64,000 bases of DNA from Semisulcospira habei (GCA_036245525.1 BTPG01000001.1:221183144-221247143); one strand, 5' to 3'; shown: positions 10,936 to 34,139, numbered from the stretch's first letter. Notes: generated by a model from the letters alone, not told the origin. Translations and numbers: made by a program.

Positions 10936-12258
10936 TCAGAGAACATGTGGGATCACTTCCCACTCTTGATGCAGGAACTGAGTCAGCCAGGAGGAGGGGG
11001 GGGGGGGGGGGTTGCTTTTTACACGTTGCCCCAGCACGTCCCAGAGGTGCTCGATGGGAGCCAGATCAGGTGAACGAGCTGGCCACTCCATCCTCATGAT
11101 GCCCCGTTGCTCAAGGTACTCATCCACCACACGGGCGCGATGAGTTAGAGCATTGTCGTCCTGCAGAACAGCATTGTCGCCTATGGCTTGGAGAGCTGGC
11201 TGGATGAGGGGCTGCACAATCTCGTCCCGATAGCGCAGTCCAGTCAGGGTGCCTCGGATGACGTGGAGGGGGGTCCTGCCTTCCCTGCGAAGCCGGCCCA
11301 AACCATGACTGAGCCTTCTCCGTAGCGATCCACCTCTTCAGTGGACGCATCTATCCGTGAATCACTCGCCCTGGCGTCTCCAGACCCTCACCCTGTCGTC
11401 GTTGGACACAGAATAAGAATAAGAATAAGAGTACTTTATTATCTCGAAAAGAGAAATTCGGTTGTGGTACATTTATAACAAATAGTACAAACAAGACATA
11501 AAAACATTATAGCATAATTATGAACATTTTCTCCCTGCACTTGCACAGCTACAAATTCCAAATGGATATAAAGTAAACACTACAAAATCTTTACACATAA
11601 CTCTTACACATCTCACACAAACATCTTTTATGGACTGAACTGAGCGGCACTTATACATTCACACCCACCTCTACATATGCATACATAATACGCGTGTTTC
11701 AACCTAGTCCTAACCCTCACTACTTATTATACAAACGTCTCAGTACATTATTACACATTATTATGTAAACAGTGAACCGTGACTCATCAGTAAACAGAAC
11801 CTGAGTCCACTGGAGTCTGTTCCACCTCACATGTTGACGACGCCAGGGCAACCCGGGCTCTGTGATGAGCTGGAGTGAGGGGTATTCTCACTGCTGCTCT
11901 GCATGAAGCCAGGCCAATTTCATGCAGACACGTCGGCAGACTGTGCTTCTACCGACGTTAACGCCGTTTGCAGCTTGCATCAGTTGACGTCGCAGAGTGG
12001 CTGACTGACAGTTCGGTCGCGCAGAGCCGCTGCACAGAGGTATCTGTCAGTCCTCCCTTCTGCTGGTACAGCGCGGGCATCCTCAGCAAGGTCGTTGTTC
12101 TGCCCTTCCAGTATTTTGGAATCATCCCAGCAGCCTCTGGATCACTGAATGGGACACCCCAAGACGTCTCCCAACTTCTCATCCGGAAATTCCATCTTGC
12201 AGCCATGCTAGCGTCCGGCCTTGATCTACTGGCGTTAGACTTCGTCGTGGTGGCATGG
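10936..12258 (-). pseudogene. Tc1 transposase (DD34E), inactive
   Basis: A cut-and-paste transposase of the Tc1 group. The probable start, MPPRRSLTPVDQGRTLAWLQ, is near 12257. Further on, VLFTDESRFTV carries the first catalytic Asp and QDDNA the second, and SPDLAPIEHLWD carries the Glu. I count 34 residues between the second Asp and the Glu, the Tc1 signature. Stops and frameshifts occur in the N-terminal half, and a ~360-bp insertion separates the first catalytic Asp from the rest, so the protein cannot be made. The C-terminal part (10936-11301) is still open and includes a poly-G tract near 10992 that adds prolines. Family assignment is firm; activity is excluded for this copy. Confidence 0.85.
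11411..11767 (-). mobile_element. Retroelement 3' fragment nested in Tc1
   Basis: This segment interrupts the transposase reading between TDESRFTV and SNDDRVRVW. Read on the minus strand it ends CGAGATAATAAAGTACTC then TTATTCTTATTCTTATTC, a polyadenylation-like AATAAA plus a short tandem tail, as CR1/L2-type LINEs and their SINEs have. No ORF. The target duplication is too short to call. Confidence 0.6.
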
Positions 12259-12615
12259 TTAGGAAGTGACAATTATGCCCCTACTGTACCAGAATTTGTT
12301 GCGAAATAGAAGTGCTCAGTGTTCACGACTGACCCCTTTAGCATGTGCAACACGACTTTACCGAGTTTTTCCACCTGGCTTTGGTACGCTTGCCAATATC
12401 GCACAGCTTTTTACAAAACTGAACTGATGATGTTTCACGTGCATTTGACACGTTGTCGTTCGTGGAAATTGATAAGTTGTCTATTGTTCCCTGTACAGTG
12501 GACTATCTAAGGTCAACTTTTAACCCATTTCATTGGATCGAAAGAACATTGTATTTTGTACTTGCGACGATAAACAATGACACAAAAAAGTGAGGTGGCC
12601 CTAAGTTTTTACCAT

Positions 12616-13779
12616 TAGTATATATTAGGTATGATAAAAAGGTAGTGATAGTTGTGCCATAACACCAAAACCGTTCACTGATTTACATGATATTTTCACA
12701 TATTGTAATAGCACTGTGACTATCCTCCACTACCATTTATGCCAAATTTCAGCTATTTCAGGCGAGATTCAAAGGCAAAGTAGTATTCTGATAAAGGTCA
12801 GGGTCGGACTCGTGAATTTACGGCTTTTGCTAGGTCCTGAATGTGGGATTGATCCATCCTGCCAGCGGCCTCTTTTTGTGTACCGTAGACTTTGGGATGG
12901 GGCCGGTCGGAGCAGGTTTAGTGTAGCTTGCAAAGGACATAACAGGCGGGCGGGCCTGAGATTCAGATTCAGAAAACTTTATTATCCATAAAAGGAAATG
13001 TGTCTCCAGATTAAGATTGTGGCAAAGAATAACAAGGTCAAAACTAAGATGGGGATTTCATCCCAAAGTCTATCGTATTGTTTGGAGCTCAGTTGCTTTA
13101 TCTTTTAGAACATTCGAAGTTGTTCATATTTTTAGGCTTATTATGCTGATCCATTTCCCTCCTCTCTAAGCCAGCCTCTGATCAACACACACGTAGGCAC
13201 ATACAAATAAAGACGGACACTGTGACACGGCGCTTCCCGTCATTAGTACGGCCTGTGGGCTCGTGTAGCGACAGGAATCCATCTCCTTCTACTCTAGCCC
13301 ATCCTCTGATCCTTCACACTGGCAACAGAAATAATGACGGACACACTGCAATTCCCGCCATTCGTAAGCTCTGTGATCTGGCGCAGCATAGCTATCCTGA
13401 AGAAGAATAACAGCAGGAGCACCGAACACGTCATGGCATCATTAGTCCCATGAAGCTGTGTTCATACTAGTGACGCCAGAATACGTCACTCATTGCAGTA
13501 ATAACATTTGACATATCAGAGGATCAACTTTGCAATTTTCTTGCTGATTTTCACGCCTAGAGCATATAGGTCACAATTTGACCTAATCCTACCCCAGTGC
13601 CGGGACAAATAGCAGGCTTTTGCAAACACTGTTTATGAAAAATCATGCGGGTATTAATGAGAAGATAGCTTTTTTCGTAAAAGAAAAATTAAAATTATGT
13701 TAGTGGTTTTACCGAAAAATTGCGGCAGAAAATTGTTTGATTTTCACACCTAGGGCATACAGGTGTCACAATTGACCTA
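12616..13779. other. Non-coding, with short retroelement tail and degenerate duplication
   Basis: At 12958-13000 the plus strand carries GATTCAGATTCAGAAAAC then TTTATTATCC, the complement of a LINE/SINE 3' tail. From 13160 to 13400 two ~130-bp blocks resemble each other (CAGCCTCTGATC / CATCCTCTGATCC, GACGGACAC, TTCCCGTCATT / TTCCCGCCATT). No gene seen. Confidence 0.4.
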
Positions 13780-14315
13780 ATCGAAAAGGTCAAGAGTCAT
13801 GTGATCAGGAAATAGGTCACAAATAGCCATTTTCAAATAAAAAATGTTTGTTTTTTTTTCTCAAATACTATTTACCGGGTACAACTGCCATCCCAAACCT
13901 GGTACAAAGATACCTGATGGTAAGACCTTTCTATGCATGCTAACTTGGATGATGACCTCTTAGAAAGGTCAAGGGTCACAAGAGATCAGCAAATGATGTG
14001 AAAAAATGTCTATTTTTTTTGTAGAATTTTATTTTTTATCAGGATTTTTGCAAAACTCTAAAACCAAGTTTGGCAGAAAGGTAGCTGAGACCTTTCCATG
14101 CATACTAATTTGGCTCCAACACCTGTACTCAAAAAGGTCAAGGATCGTTGGAGGTTAACAACAGTGACAATGCATAAATTTTGCAGGTACAAATGCAGAC
14201 CTTTTCCTTATGTTAGAACACTTGCTTATTTCAGTGGTCTGTTGGAAGGTTAAGGTAATTAATTATGTGGATCAGTCATGCACATGAGCCTTGAGGATTT
14301 TGCCATTCTTGTTTT
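13780..14315 (-). repeat. Pearl/HINE-like repeat, inverted
   Basis: Units with TCTCAAATACT, GGTACAAAGATACCTGATGG and AAGACCTTTCTATGCATGC repeat about every 160 bp. They end at a left terminus, GCACATGAGCC...GCCATTCTTG. Same family as 4118-6245, 21110-23112 and 34565-35275. Confidence 0.55.
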
Positions 14316-14528
14316 TTTAGCCCCCCCAGGACTAGCTAGCGCAGCAAATGGTATCAAAATGTAGCACAGTACCAGTACACAGAAATTGTAGCATTTGGCA
14401 GATCTGAACTTACATGATGGCTTACAAGTTATATGAAACAAACATTTGAATAGGAATGTGGCTGAAATTGCAAATTCTGAGAGTACTTTGTAATGTAGGC
14501 ATTGATACATGCATCCTCTTTTTTTTTG

Positions 14529-14735
14529 TGCCGTATTCATACAGGCAGATTTTTGTGTGTGCCGTATTCATACAGGCAGATTTTTGTGTGTGCCTTATTC
14601 ATACAGGCAGATTTTTGTGTGCCTTATTCATACAGGCAGATTTTTGTGTGTGCCTTATTCATACAGGCAGATTTTTGTGTGTGCCATATTCATACAGGCA
14701 GATTTTTGTGTGCCTTATTCATACAGAGGATGTAG
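14529..14735. repeat. ~30-bp minisatellite, seven units
   Basis: Unit core ATTCATACAGGCAGATTTTT with a GTGTGCC linker of variable length (28-31 bp per unit). The last unit is truncated. Period variation keeps all three plus frames open, producing spurious ORFs. A lone core, ATTCATACAGGCA, recurs at about 14899. Confidence 0.9.
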
Positions 14736-14966
14736 ATGATCGTCTTGTTATATACCTGTGTATTTCTCTGTGGGCTGGCGATTGGGTGCTGATAGGCGGG
14801 GGCAGGGGATCTAACCGTTTGTCTGTCCAGCGCCGAGTAATTCCCCTTGGCATGTGTACAATTCTTCCAGCGCTAGCCTCACCTATCTGGTTTGTGATTA
14901 TTCATACAGGCATGCTTATAGATCTTAATTGAAAGCATGCAGCATTCATGGTCCGTGTGCTAAGTT

Positions 14967-15000
14967 TTAACTCATTCAGCCCTGACACACTACAAGATAT
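14967..15000. repeat. Solo end of the TTAA palindromic MITE
   Basis: TTAACTCATTCAGCCCTGAC followed by ACACTACA is identical to the left end of the copy at 15271. The rest of the element is missing or unrecognisable. Confidence 0.6.
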
Positions 15001-15270
15001 ATTGATCAACAGTGACGGTTCAAGAGTGGCGACAGCATAGTCTGGTGCTTTTAGGCCTTGAACTATCATGATTGATATGTCTCCTGAAACGTTAAGAAAA
15101 AGAAGACAACTCCCACACATGGACATGTAACGTGTCAACACACGGTTTCAGCTACTATTTGTGGCCTGTTCATGCAGCATTCTCTGCGTTTTCCAGAAAT
15201 CATCTAACTTTTCAGCTAAGTTCAGATCACTTGTACCAGATATTCCTTCCACTTTGAAAATGTTGACAAG

Positions 15271-15482
15271 TTAACTCATTCAGCCCTGACACACTACAGC
15301 AGGAGATGGGTCGACCATGATAATTCAAGGGCAGTGCCAGATTAGCTTGTGCTGTCGGCGCCAAGCTAATCTGGCACTGCCCTTGAATTATCATGGTCGA
15401 TCCATCTCCTGCAACAGGTGTAGAGTCGTTAGATGAAGCCTCCAAAATTTGGGAAATACATGCGCCAGGCTGAATGAGTTAA
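15271..15482. repeat. TTAA-flanked palindromic MITE, best copy
   Basis: 212 bp from TTAACTCATTCAGCCC to GCTGAATGAGTTAA. The two ~54-base arms (15294-15348 and 15361-15415) are complementary except for a couple of positions and enclose a ~12-base loop. It would form a very stable hairpin in DNA or RNA. No ORF. Confidence 0.85.
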
Positions 15483-15997
15483 CCATTGTGAATTTATACC
15501 TCTTGCAGACACAGACCTGTTTACCCCCTGGGTGCAGTCAGTGTACTTTCAACTGCCTAATTGTGTACTTTGGACCTCACGTGTTTTTATTCTCAAGCCA
15601 GTGAGTTGTCAGTTTCTCCAAAATGTGTATTTTTGTGTATAAACGTGTACATGTATGTGTACCCCAAAGCAAAATTGTGTACTTTAATACACCGAATGTG
15701 TAAGGTAAACAGGTCTGCAGACATTGTACTCAACTCTATTGTGACTAGAGTTGCCTCCCCTATTGTTCTTGGTTGCCGGAGGCTGCCACATAAAGATTAC
15801 GAAGAAAAGACTACGGTTAAACTACACCTAAAAAGCCTAGACGATGACAAATTAATGCAAATAGGTAGTACATGTAAGTCAGTTGCCATCTTACAAAGGG
15901 CCCATGCACACCTGCCGATCATACACACATTTAACTCACCTGGTACCCTTCACAAATTGTGCAACCGTCAGCTGTTCTGTTTTAAGCTGTTCAACAT

Positions 15998-16193
15998 TCA
16001 ACTCATTTTAACCCCACGGCCACATTTCCAAACTTTTGGAGGCATTGTCTAACGACTACGAAAGAGTTGCAGGAGATAGATTATCATGATAATTCAAGGG
16101 TAGTGACAGATGAGCTTTTTGCCTGAAGTGAAGGCCCCTTGAATTGTCATGATCAATCCTTCTGCTGCTGGGTCCTGGGGCTAAATGGGTTAA
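15998..16193. repeat. TTAA palindromic MITE, diverged copy
   Basis: Ends ACTCATTTTAACCCC and GGGGCTAAATGGGTTAA, with internal fold-back arms TCATGATAATTCAAGGG and CCCTTGAATTGTCATGA. Confidence 0.7.
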
Positions 16194-17694
16194 TCAAATG
16201 CATCATTTAAATCTAACTCTCCACTGTCCTACCTTGTTCTTTTATAAAGATAAAAAAAAGTTGCAGATCGCACAGCTCTTTTTTGTTGTTGTTACCATTT
16301 TTTCATACAAAATCTCTGTTATGCACAAATGAATGTTGAAAGTTGGATGGAAGAGCAAGTCACAACCAAAGCAGGAACATTGTCAGTTTTTGTCCTTTGA
16401 TTGAAGTTTCCCGGCCACTAGTGATGTTTGGCTGCACATTTGATCGAAGGCTCCTGTCATGGTGGTGTCAACCCTGTTGGGCCTAGATGGCCATCACTAG
16501 CCATAAACTCAAAGCAGTCTTGCTAATGATAGGGTCTGTCTACACAAGCAATAGCTCTAAACAATGCATGCATGCTACAATTATAAGCAACAAAAAGTAC
16601 AGTGGAGATATTTTCTATTCAGGTTTATTTCAGAATAGGAATATCAATGTGTCTATACTGTATGAGCATGTGACAATGACATCTGAAAAAGATAGATACA
16701 AAGCAATGCCTACATTTACAAAATACAGACTGATGTACATGTGGCCAAGGCATTCCCATATTAAAAAAAAATAAAAATAATGGATATACAGTAATTTAAA
16801 GGCAGACAGGCAACAGAAATCAGAAGAAAGTGTGTGAAAAGAAAGCAGTCTTAAAGAAAAATAAATTATTATGATAGAGATACAAAATGTGTGGAAGCAT
16901 ACACTACAAGAACATGTAGTGATGCACTACCACACTGAAGAATAGTGGAGACTGCATATGCAAAACAAGAAAATGTACCTCGAAACACAAAAACAGAAAT
17001 TCTGTGAATGAGAAAGATTTTAAAATACATGTACACTGTATTACCTACCTGGATGGAACCACAGTACTGATACTAATAACATTACACCTGGGTGGCTGAT
17101 GTTAGCTGCCTATTTGCAAGTTTTCTTTTTTTACATTTTGATAATATTGATGACAAGCAAAATACAAGTGGTTTCATGTGATGACGAATGACTGGCCAAA
17201 ACATGGACACAAAGCCTGACGTGTGTGAAACGTGGGACACAACGATTTGAAAATTTACTTAGACACAGGAGTAAAAGAATGAACCAAAGTTCTTTACTAA
17301 CCAGAAAATACAAATTACAAAGATGACATGGATTGAAAGAAACTCTTAACTGACTACCATAAGAAGAAAATTTGATGCCAGACCCGTTTTGATTACAAAA
17401 CAGAACGACGGGCAAACAAATGGCCTAAAAGATAATACAGTGTGTACAAATAACAATCTAATGTATACAAGAAGCATGTCTAATGGCTTATATTCACAAT
17501 ATGTACAAATCGTAATTTAAAAAAAATTGTAGTGCCACTAATAATCTTTGATTGGTGTTTTATGCGGAAAAATGAAACCTTCACCCAAAAGTATCAGAAA
17601 CAACAAAACAGTTGAGTGTTGATCGAGATGAAATGATCTTTCCTCCGGCTTCATCTATAACTATAAGGAAGCGCCTTTTATCTCGGTACCTGCA

Positions 17695-17752
17695 AGAGGC
17701 ACAGATGCTCATGAGCCCTGCAACTGTGCAGGTCTTTGAAGATCTGCCTCTT
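17695..17752 (-). other. Stem-loop, possible 3' UTR structure
   Basis: AAGAGGCACAGATGCTCATG pairs with the downstream arm ending GAAGATCTGCCTCTT. The apex is CTGCAACTGTGCAG. It has the same outer pairing (GAGGCA / TGCCTC) as the hairpin at 18080. Confidence 0.5.
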
Positions 17753-18079
17753 TTTATATTTCCATGAGTGTCTGGTTTATAATAACCAGTAATCCATATA
17801 TAACGTCACAAATGCTTTTCAATTTCTCTCTTAGCATTATTTCAGTAAAATTCAACTCTGACATACATTGCAATAACTCAGAACACTGAAACAAAACATG
17901 ATAACTACATGCACATACGTTTCAGCTGTGAGAACTGACTTGAACACACAATATAAAACAATGCAAGTCTGCGACTGTCAAACGAAGCAGTAGTTTTTAA
18001 TTTATGACTGTAATGAAATATTACACAATGTACAAACATTATAACCAGAACTTTCTCATTCAGCTCCTTTCATCTCAGG

Positions 18080-18135
18080 GAGGCAAAGAGTCGAATGAGC
18101 CCCTGCAGTGGCAGGGGCTCATGTGAATCTGCCTC
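18080..18135 (-). other. Stem-loop, possible 3' UTR structure
   Basis: A perfect 12-bp stem, ATGAGCCCCTGC with GCAGGGGCTCAT, closes a four-base AGTG loop. A second pairing, GAGGCA with TGCCTC, flanks it across a small internal loop. Confidence 0.6.
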
Positions 18136-19208
18136 TTGCCGAATGCGACGACTTCACCTGTTCCTCAGACTGAGGCTAATTCAGGATGATGCTCCTGGCT
18201 AAGAGACAAAAGGAGAATTTACAAAATTGTGGATCGACAGGAACAATGCATGCATTTTGTTTGTTGGTCTTTGTAGTTAGCCCTTGCCCACTTTGTACTG
18301 CAGGACAGGGGCTGCGTGCACAAGGGGATCAAATTCAAAATTGATGAACATAATGTGCAAGAAATAATACATATCAGTGTGGTGTTACACAAAATCTCGA
18401 CTACACTGAGAAATACAAACTCTAGAGATCTTTCCACTGATACACTGACACCAGCCACTTGCTAAGTTTAGCAGCTTAGGAAAACAAAAGACAACTAAAC
18501 AATGGCATCACAGCTTTGAAAAAAAAAGTAAAACGAACACAGTACACCATGGTATTTTACCACCCACCTTCCCACCCAACCGAACAAAACAAACCAATAC
18601 TACATCTGCAATATTTACCCCACACACAAATATTCATACTCTAGTGACTTGCAATCCGGCACATTGATAAAATAAATTTGTGCAGATCAGTATTGTTAGT
18701 TATTTCTACTTTTATCCATCTATAAAATAGTATCAAGTCTTGCAATTTGTTTTCTTTTTCCTTTAAAAAAAGTTTAGGTTATACATTATTTGAGATACAA
18801 AACATGAAAGCAGTAAATTACCGTATGAGCAATGACCTTGGAGCATACCGTTTCATTGGACAGTTGTTACTGATCAGTGGACAAATGTAACCACATTCCA
18901 TTTTTTTGTGTTTTCATAGTTTTAAAATTTCTTTCTTTCACTTCTAGCAACAACTGAAGAGAACTAGATTGAATATGATGACAACGCAAGTATGGTGCCT
19001 GATTTATTTGACACCTGGAAAGGCGCTAGCAAATCAGGCACGACACTCAGTGTTTTTCTTTTTGTAATCAATCAGGAACATTTTTTGTTGATTGGAAGTG
19101 AAAGAAATGAATCTTGAACATTTTTTTTTTTTTTATTAAGTTGAATTTGTTGTTGGTTTACAGATCACTTTGTGATGTTATAAAGTTTCTTGTTCTAAGA
19201 CTAGCTGC

Positions 19209-30285
<11,077 letters not shown>

Positions 30286-30287
30286 CT

Positions 30288-30949
30288 GCAAAAGAAATCA
30301 ACATTCAGTGTCCTACAAACAATACAATGCACATCTACACCTTTTAGTTTTACCTGTCATCATACAACTAGCTAGTCATATGTTGCATTTGAAAACTACA
30401 CTTCTCGTTCTACAGCTTTATGCTAAAAGTAATATTATTATTACAATAGTGAATAGGTTAGCAAAACACTGAACAAATGCCTGTTCACTTCACCATATTT
30501 AAACAGAAAGTACTACTACTAGAGGCTGCATGCACAAGGGGAGAAATTATTGATGTCATTATACACAATTTGCAGAAGTCAGGCAGTTACACAACAATTA
30601 TCTGACAGGTGGTTAACAGTAACAGGGCGGGACAGGGTAGCACAAAACAAAAGCAAGCAGACAAAGATCAGTTGGTAGGAGTAAAAGACAGAAAATAAGA
30701 TAGAAAAAAAATTAAGATAAAATAGTTTATTGCCATAATGTTTCCATGTAAAAAAAAAAAAAAACTTTGGCATTTGTCTTGATGTCAGTTACTAAGACTA
30801 AAATAACACACACACACAGTAAACTCTAAAATATGATTTCCATGATAAATACTAAGCAAATACCGGTATTAAACACGCCTCACCGATTCAGTTATACGCT
30901 GACTGTACACATTCTGACAAGTTCTCACTAGCCACTCGCACTCTCTCCA
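30288..30949. other. Non-coding upstream intron sequence
   Basis: No gene or recognised repeat, apart from a poly-A run at 30751-30764 and a short (CA)n tract near 30811. Confidence 0.4.
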
Positions 30950-32820
30950 ATCAGTCCGGTTGATCAGAGAGAGCGCGAACACTCGGAACAGCCAGAGGAA
31001 AAAAAAACCGTTGCGGAATCTGCTGGTCCTGATGGACCTGTACCTACGCCCTGATGGTAAAAGTTGGAAAGCTCATTACCGGGGTGGGTGGAATCACAGG
31101 AGATAAGACTTGTTCTAATAAGAGACGCTGTTGGTACAGTTAGTCCAGGCTAGGAAGATCTCTGCCTATGAATTTCGAAGCGGTCTTGACCACCCTGCTC
31201 AGTCTGATTTTCTCTTTGGTTGTGATGGAACCAAACCGTGATCGAAAAGGTGAGCACGCTCTCAATCACAGCTCGGTAAAATTGCAACAACATGTGGGCA
31301 CCGAGACCGAAACTTTTCAGACGTCGCAGGAAGAACAAGCGCTGCTGTGCTTTTTGGACAATGAGGCGAGTGTTTTCCTCCCACTTAAAGTCACATGACA
31401 TGGTAGTGCCAAGAAACTTAAAGTTCTGGACTGTTCAATGATCACAAGAGGGGGAGGGGACTGTTTCTTTCTAATTCTAAAGTCCACAATCATTTCTTTT
31501 GTTTTGCCACTGTGCAGTTCAAGGTAGTTGTTATTAGAATATTACACCAGCTAATTAGAGTCTCAACCTGACTACGGTAGGCGGATTCGTCTGAGTTTGT
31601 AAATGTAATGCACCCCTCTACTGTGGTGTCATAGGCAAATTTCAGAACTTTACTACTGGCATGGCATGAAGCACAGTCATAAGTAAACAGGGAGTAGGGC
31701 ATAGGGGAGAGCACACACCCCTGAGGTGTGCCTGTGGATAAAATGAGGGTGGATGACACATTTTCACCAATTTTAACGACTTGTGGTCTAATCAACAAGA
31801 AATTGAGGGTCCAGAGGCACAGTTTGGATGGCATAATGGTGTTAAAAGCAGAAATGTAATCAACAAATAAAATTCTGGCATAGGTGTTTGGGATTTCAAG
31901 GTGTTGTAAAACAAAAATTAAAACAAACCAAGTGACACCACATCCTCCACGGAACGTTTTTCGCGATACGCGAATTAAAAGCAATCCAGCAGAGGATCGG
32001 TAAGTTCTCTGAAACTGGAGGACCAGGCGCTCGACTGTCTTTATGACAACTGAGGTCAGAGCGACCGGTCTATAGTTGTTTAGAGAGGACACTTTGGATT
32101 TTTTCGGAACAGGAATGACGGTGGACCTTTTGAAACACTGAGGAACAATGCACTGAGACTAGTGCGAGAGAGACACGTGTTGAAAATGTCAGTAAAGACG
32201 CCCGAGAGCTGGTCCGCGCAGTTTCTTAGTAAACGTGGAGAAATGTTATCTGGACCAGCAGCTTTCCTGCTGTCTAGACGCTGAAACATGCCTCTGACAT
32301 CGGCGTCTAGAACAATGAAAGGTCTCAGTATGACTCCTCACCACAGAAGGAGGTGGGGTCGTATTCTTTTTATTAAAACGACTATAAAAGTCATTCAGAT
32401 TCAGAGTGTCTGGGAGAGATGCTTCTGTAACATCAGCAGACTTGGATGCTGGTTTATAGTTTGTAATGTCTTTGAGCTGTTATTTTCTGTTCTAGTCTGT
32501 CTCTGAAATTGCACTTGGCAGTCTTAAGTGCTTTTTGTACTGCATACCTGGCTTGTTTGTACCTTTCTCTGGCATTGTCTTTGTACGCGTCATGTTTTTC
32601 CTGGAGTTTGTGTTTAGACTTTAATGTCTGCCGTAAACCATGGCTTGTCATTAGGAAAACTCTTGCAGGTCTTGGTGGGAATACAGAGGCTCTCACAGAA
32701 GGCAATGTAGTCAGTGACAGCCTCTGTGTACTCGTGAATGTCTGATGTTACCTCCTTAAACACATCCCAGTCAGTACACTCTTGACAGCCACGGAGTGTT
32801 TCAGCTGCCTCAGGTGACCA
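30950..32820 (-). mobile_element. LINE of the CR1/Rex1-like group, truncated and broken
   Basis: Minus-strand frames in order: linker (KSFPNDKPWFTADIK, then a Lys/Arg-rich coiled-coil-like piece), [40 protein letters not shown] (RT fingers), [13 protein letters not shown] (RT motif A), [11 protein letters not shown] (RT motif B), and KFAYDTT, where the expected FADD is altered to FAYD. Downstream are LKWEENTRLIVQKAQQRLFF and RAVIESVLTFSITVW. The endonuclease is missing. Frameshifts separate the blocks, and the catalytic Asp change alone would kill the enzyme. It lies in the sense direction of Cdc42, upstream of the first coding exon. Confidence 0.8.
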
Positions 32821-32821
32821 A

Positions 32822-33410
32822 TGTTGAAGAAACGAAAGAGAGACCACATTACGCCTCTACTGAAGCAGCTCAACTGGTTGCCCGTAAAATTCCGCTGCCA
32901 GTACAAAATTGCAATTTTCTCCTATCGGCATTTGGACGGATCTCTCCTGCCGTACCTTTCTGCCAAGCTGTCTGTTTAGTGTTTATCAGCCATCACGCAC
33001 CCTCCGTTCCTCTAGTGTAAAACTTTTTAAAATCCCAAAGTTTAACATGAAAACTGTCGGGGAGCGTTCTTTCACCTTTTTAGCCCCAAGTGTGTGGAAC
33101 TCCCTGCCAACTGAAATGCGGAATCTGCCCACATTGTCACAGTTCAAAGCTCACTTAAAGACTTTTCTTTTCTGTCAGGCATTTAACACTTAGCTCATCT
33201 TTAGCTAACTGCTGACTGCCTTTTATTCTGATCCTAGAGGAAGTGAGCGTATAGTGTTGGGAAGAGATGGGGTGGTTTAAAGTAGTGTATAATCGTGTGT
33301 GTGTCTGAGAGAGAGGGTGTGCTGTTGTGCATGCGCAGTGAGTCCAGTGTTTTCCTGGAGAACAGCGCCATACAAGAACTATGTATTATCATTGCTTGTT
33401 TTTACTTTTG
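32822..33410 (+). mobile_element. L2/CR1-type LINE 3' fragment, copy 1
   Basis: Encodes only the ORF2 C-terminus: LKQLNWLPVKFRCQYKIA, SYRHLDGSLLPYLSAKLSV, a frame break near 32972, RTLRSSSVKLFKIPK, ERSFTFLAPSVWNSLPTEM and FKAHLKTFLFCQAFNT, ending at a TAG near 33191. Then comes a 3' UTR ending GCCATACAAGAACTATG and TATTATCATTG. It abuts the 5' end of the preceding minus-strand LINE. Confidence 0.8.
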
Positions 33411-34139
33411 CACTTTTGAGTTGTTAATGAGGTAATAAGACCATGTTCCACTTTTTTTAAGCAACGTAAGCGAGCAGTTATGTGAACATTCAATCATCTA
33501 CTGGCAATTTGAGATTCCAATGAAATGACAATCTATCCGTCATCCTCATAGTCAGACTTATCTGGGGATGTCAACGTTAAAAGCCTGCTCTGGGTACCAC
33601 CAGTTTCAATATTTCAAAAGTAAGCACCACTGACATAAAGATTTACTTCTAGCTTGTCCGTAAAAAGAGCAGGCTACAGAGATTTCATCATTTTAAACAC
33701 CCCCCCCCCCCCCCTCTCGAAAACGTTTAAAAAAAAATAATAAAAAAATAAAAAAAAAGCAACAGGAAGTCCTCTTGCATTCCGAAAGACGACCCCATTC
33801 CGTAACTTGACGCAGTCATGCGCACAATTTGGTCTAAAAAAGTGAAAGCCTTGCGATCTCAAAGAGAAAACGAAGATACAGAATAATAGGCCACTCGGCA
33901 CCTACAGATTTATAACGTTAATCCACAAATAAGGTTGAAAATGGACAAAAATCGTTCTGACTACTGCAGTGCAGAGCAACCGATCAGCCATTTTGTTTAG
34001 GCCGCTCGATGGGTGCAGCCCACAAAATTTAAATAAACAAGCGCATTTTTACAATATTTGCACTATAGATGACAATACTTATACTAAAGAAAACGTCTTT
34101 AATGTAAAACTGCTTTGAATGTGCCCGTATGATTGGAAA
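33411..34139. other. Non-coding sequence
   Basis: A C run at about 33701-33714 and A-rich runs near 33727-33760. No gene. Confidence 0.4.

Larger units (their letters stand above)
10659..12615 (-). mobile_element. Tc1-type DNA transposon, degraded, with nested insertion
   Basis: The element has inverted ends ATGGTCAAAACTTAAGGGCC (left) and GGCCCTAAGTTTTTACCAT (right), each bordered by the TA expected of Tc1/mariner. It encodes a broken transposase on the minus strand. A retroelement tail is inserted at about 11411-11767. Removing it leaves ~1.6 kb, the usual Tc1 size. A shorter sister copy lies at 36959-37920. Confidence 0.85.
16600..19208 (-). other. Probable Cdc42 3' UTR region
   Basis: No other gene is seen between the Cdc42 stop and 16600. 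Minus-strand AATAAA motifs lie at 19013-19018 (about 195 bases after the stop) and 16624-16629. The distal one would give a ~2.6-kb UTR. Two strong stem-loops lie inside (17695-17752 and 18080-18135). Extent is inference; transcript data are needed to choose the end. Confidence 0.35.

Noticed and set aside
14529..14735. CRISPR-like array of regular direct repeats
   Set aside because: Repeats are contiguous with no unique spacers, and the genome is animal.
14456..14932. 158-codon plus ORF and two overlapping ORFs of repeated peptides
   Set aside because: They are translations of the 30-bp minisatellite, open in three frames at once; no start context or domain.
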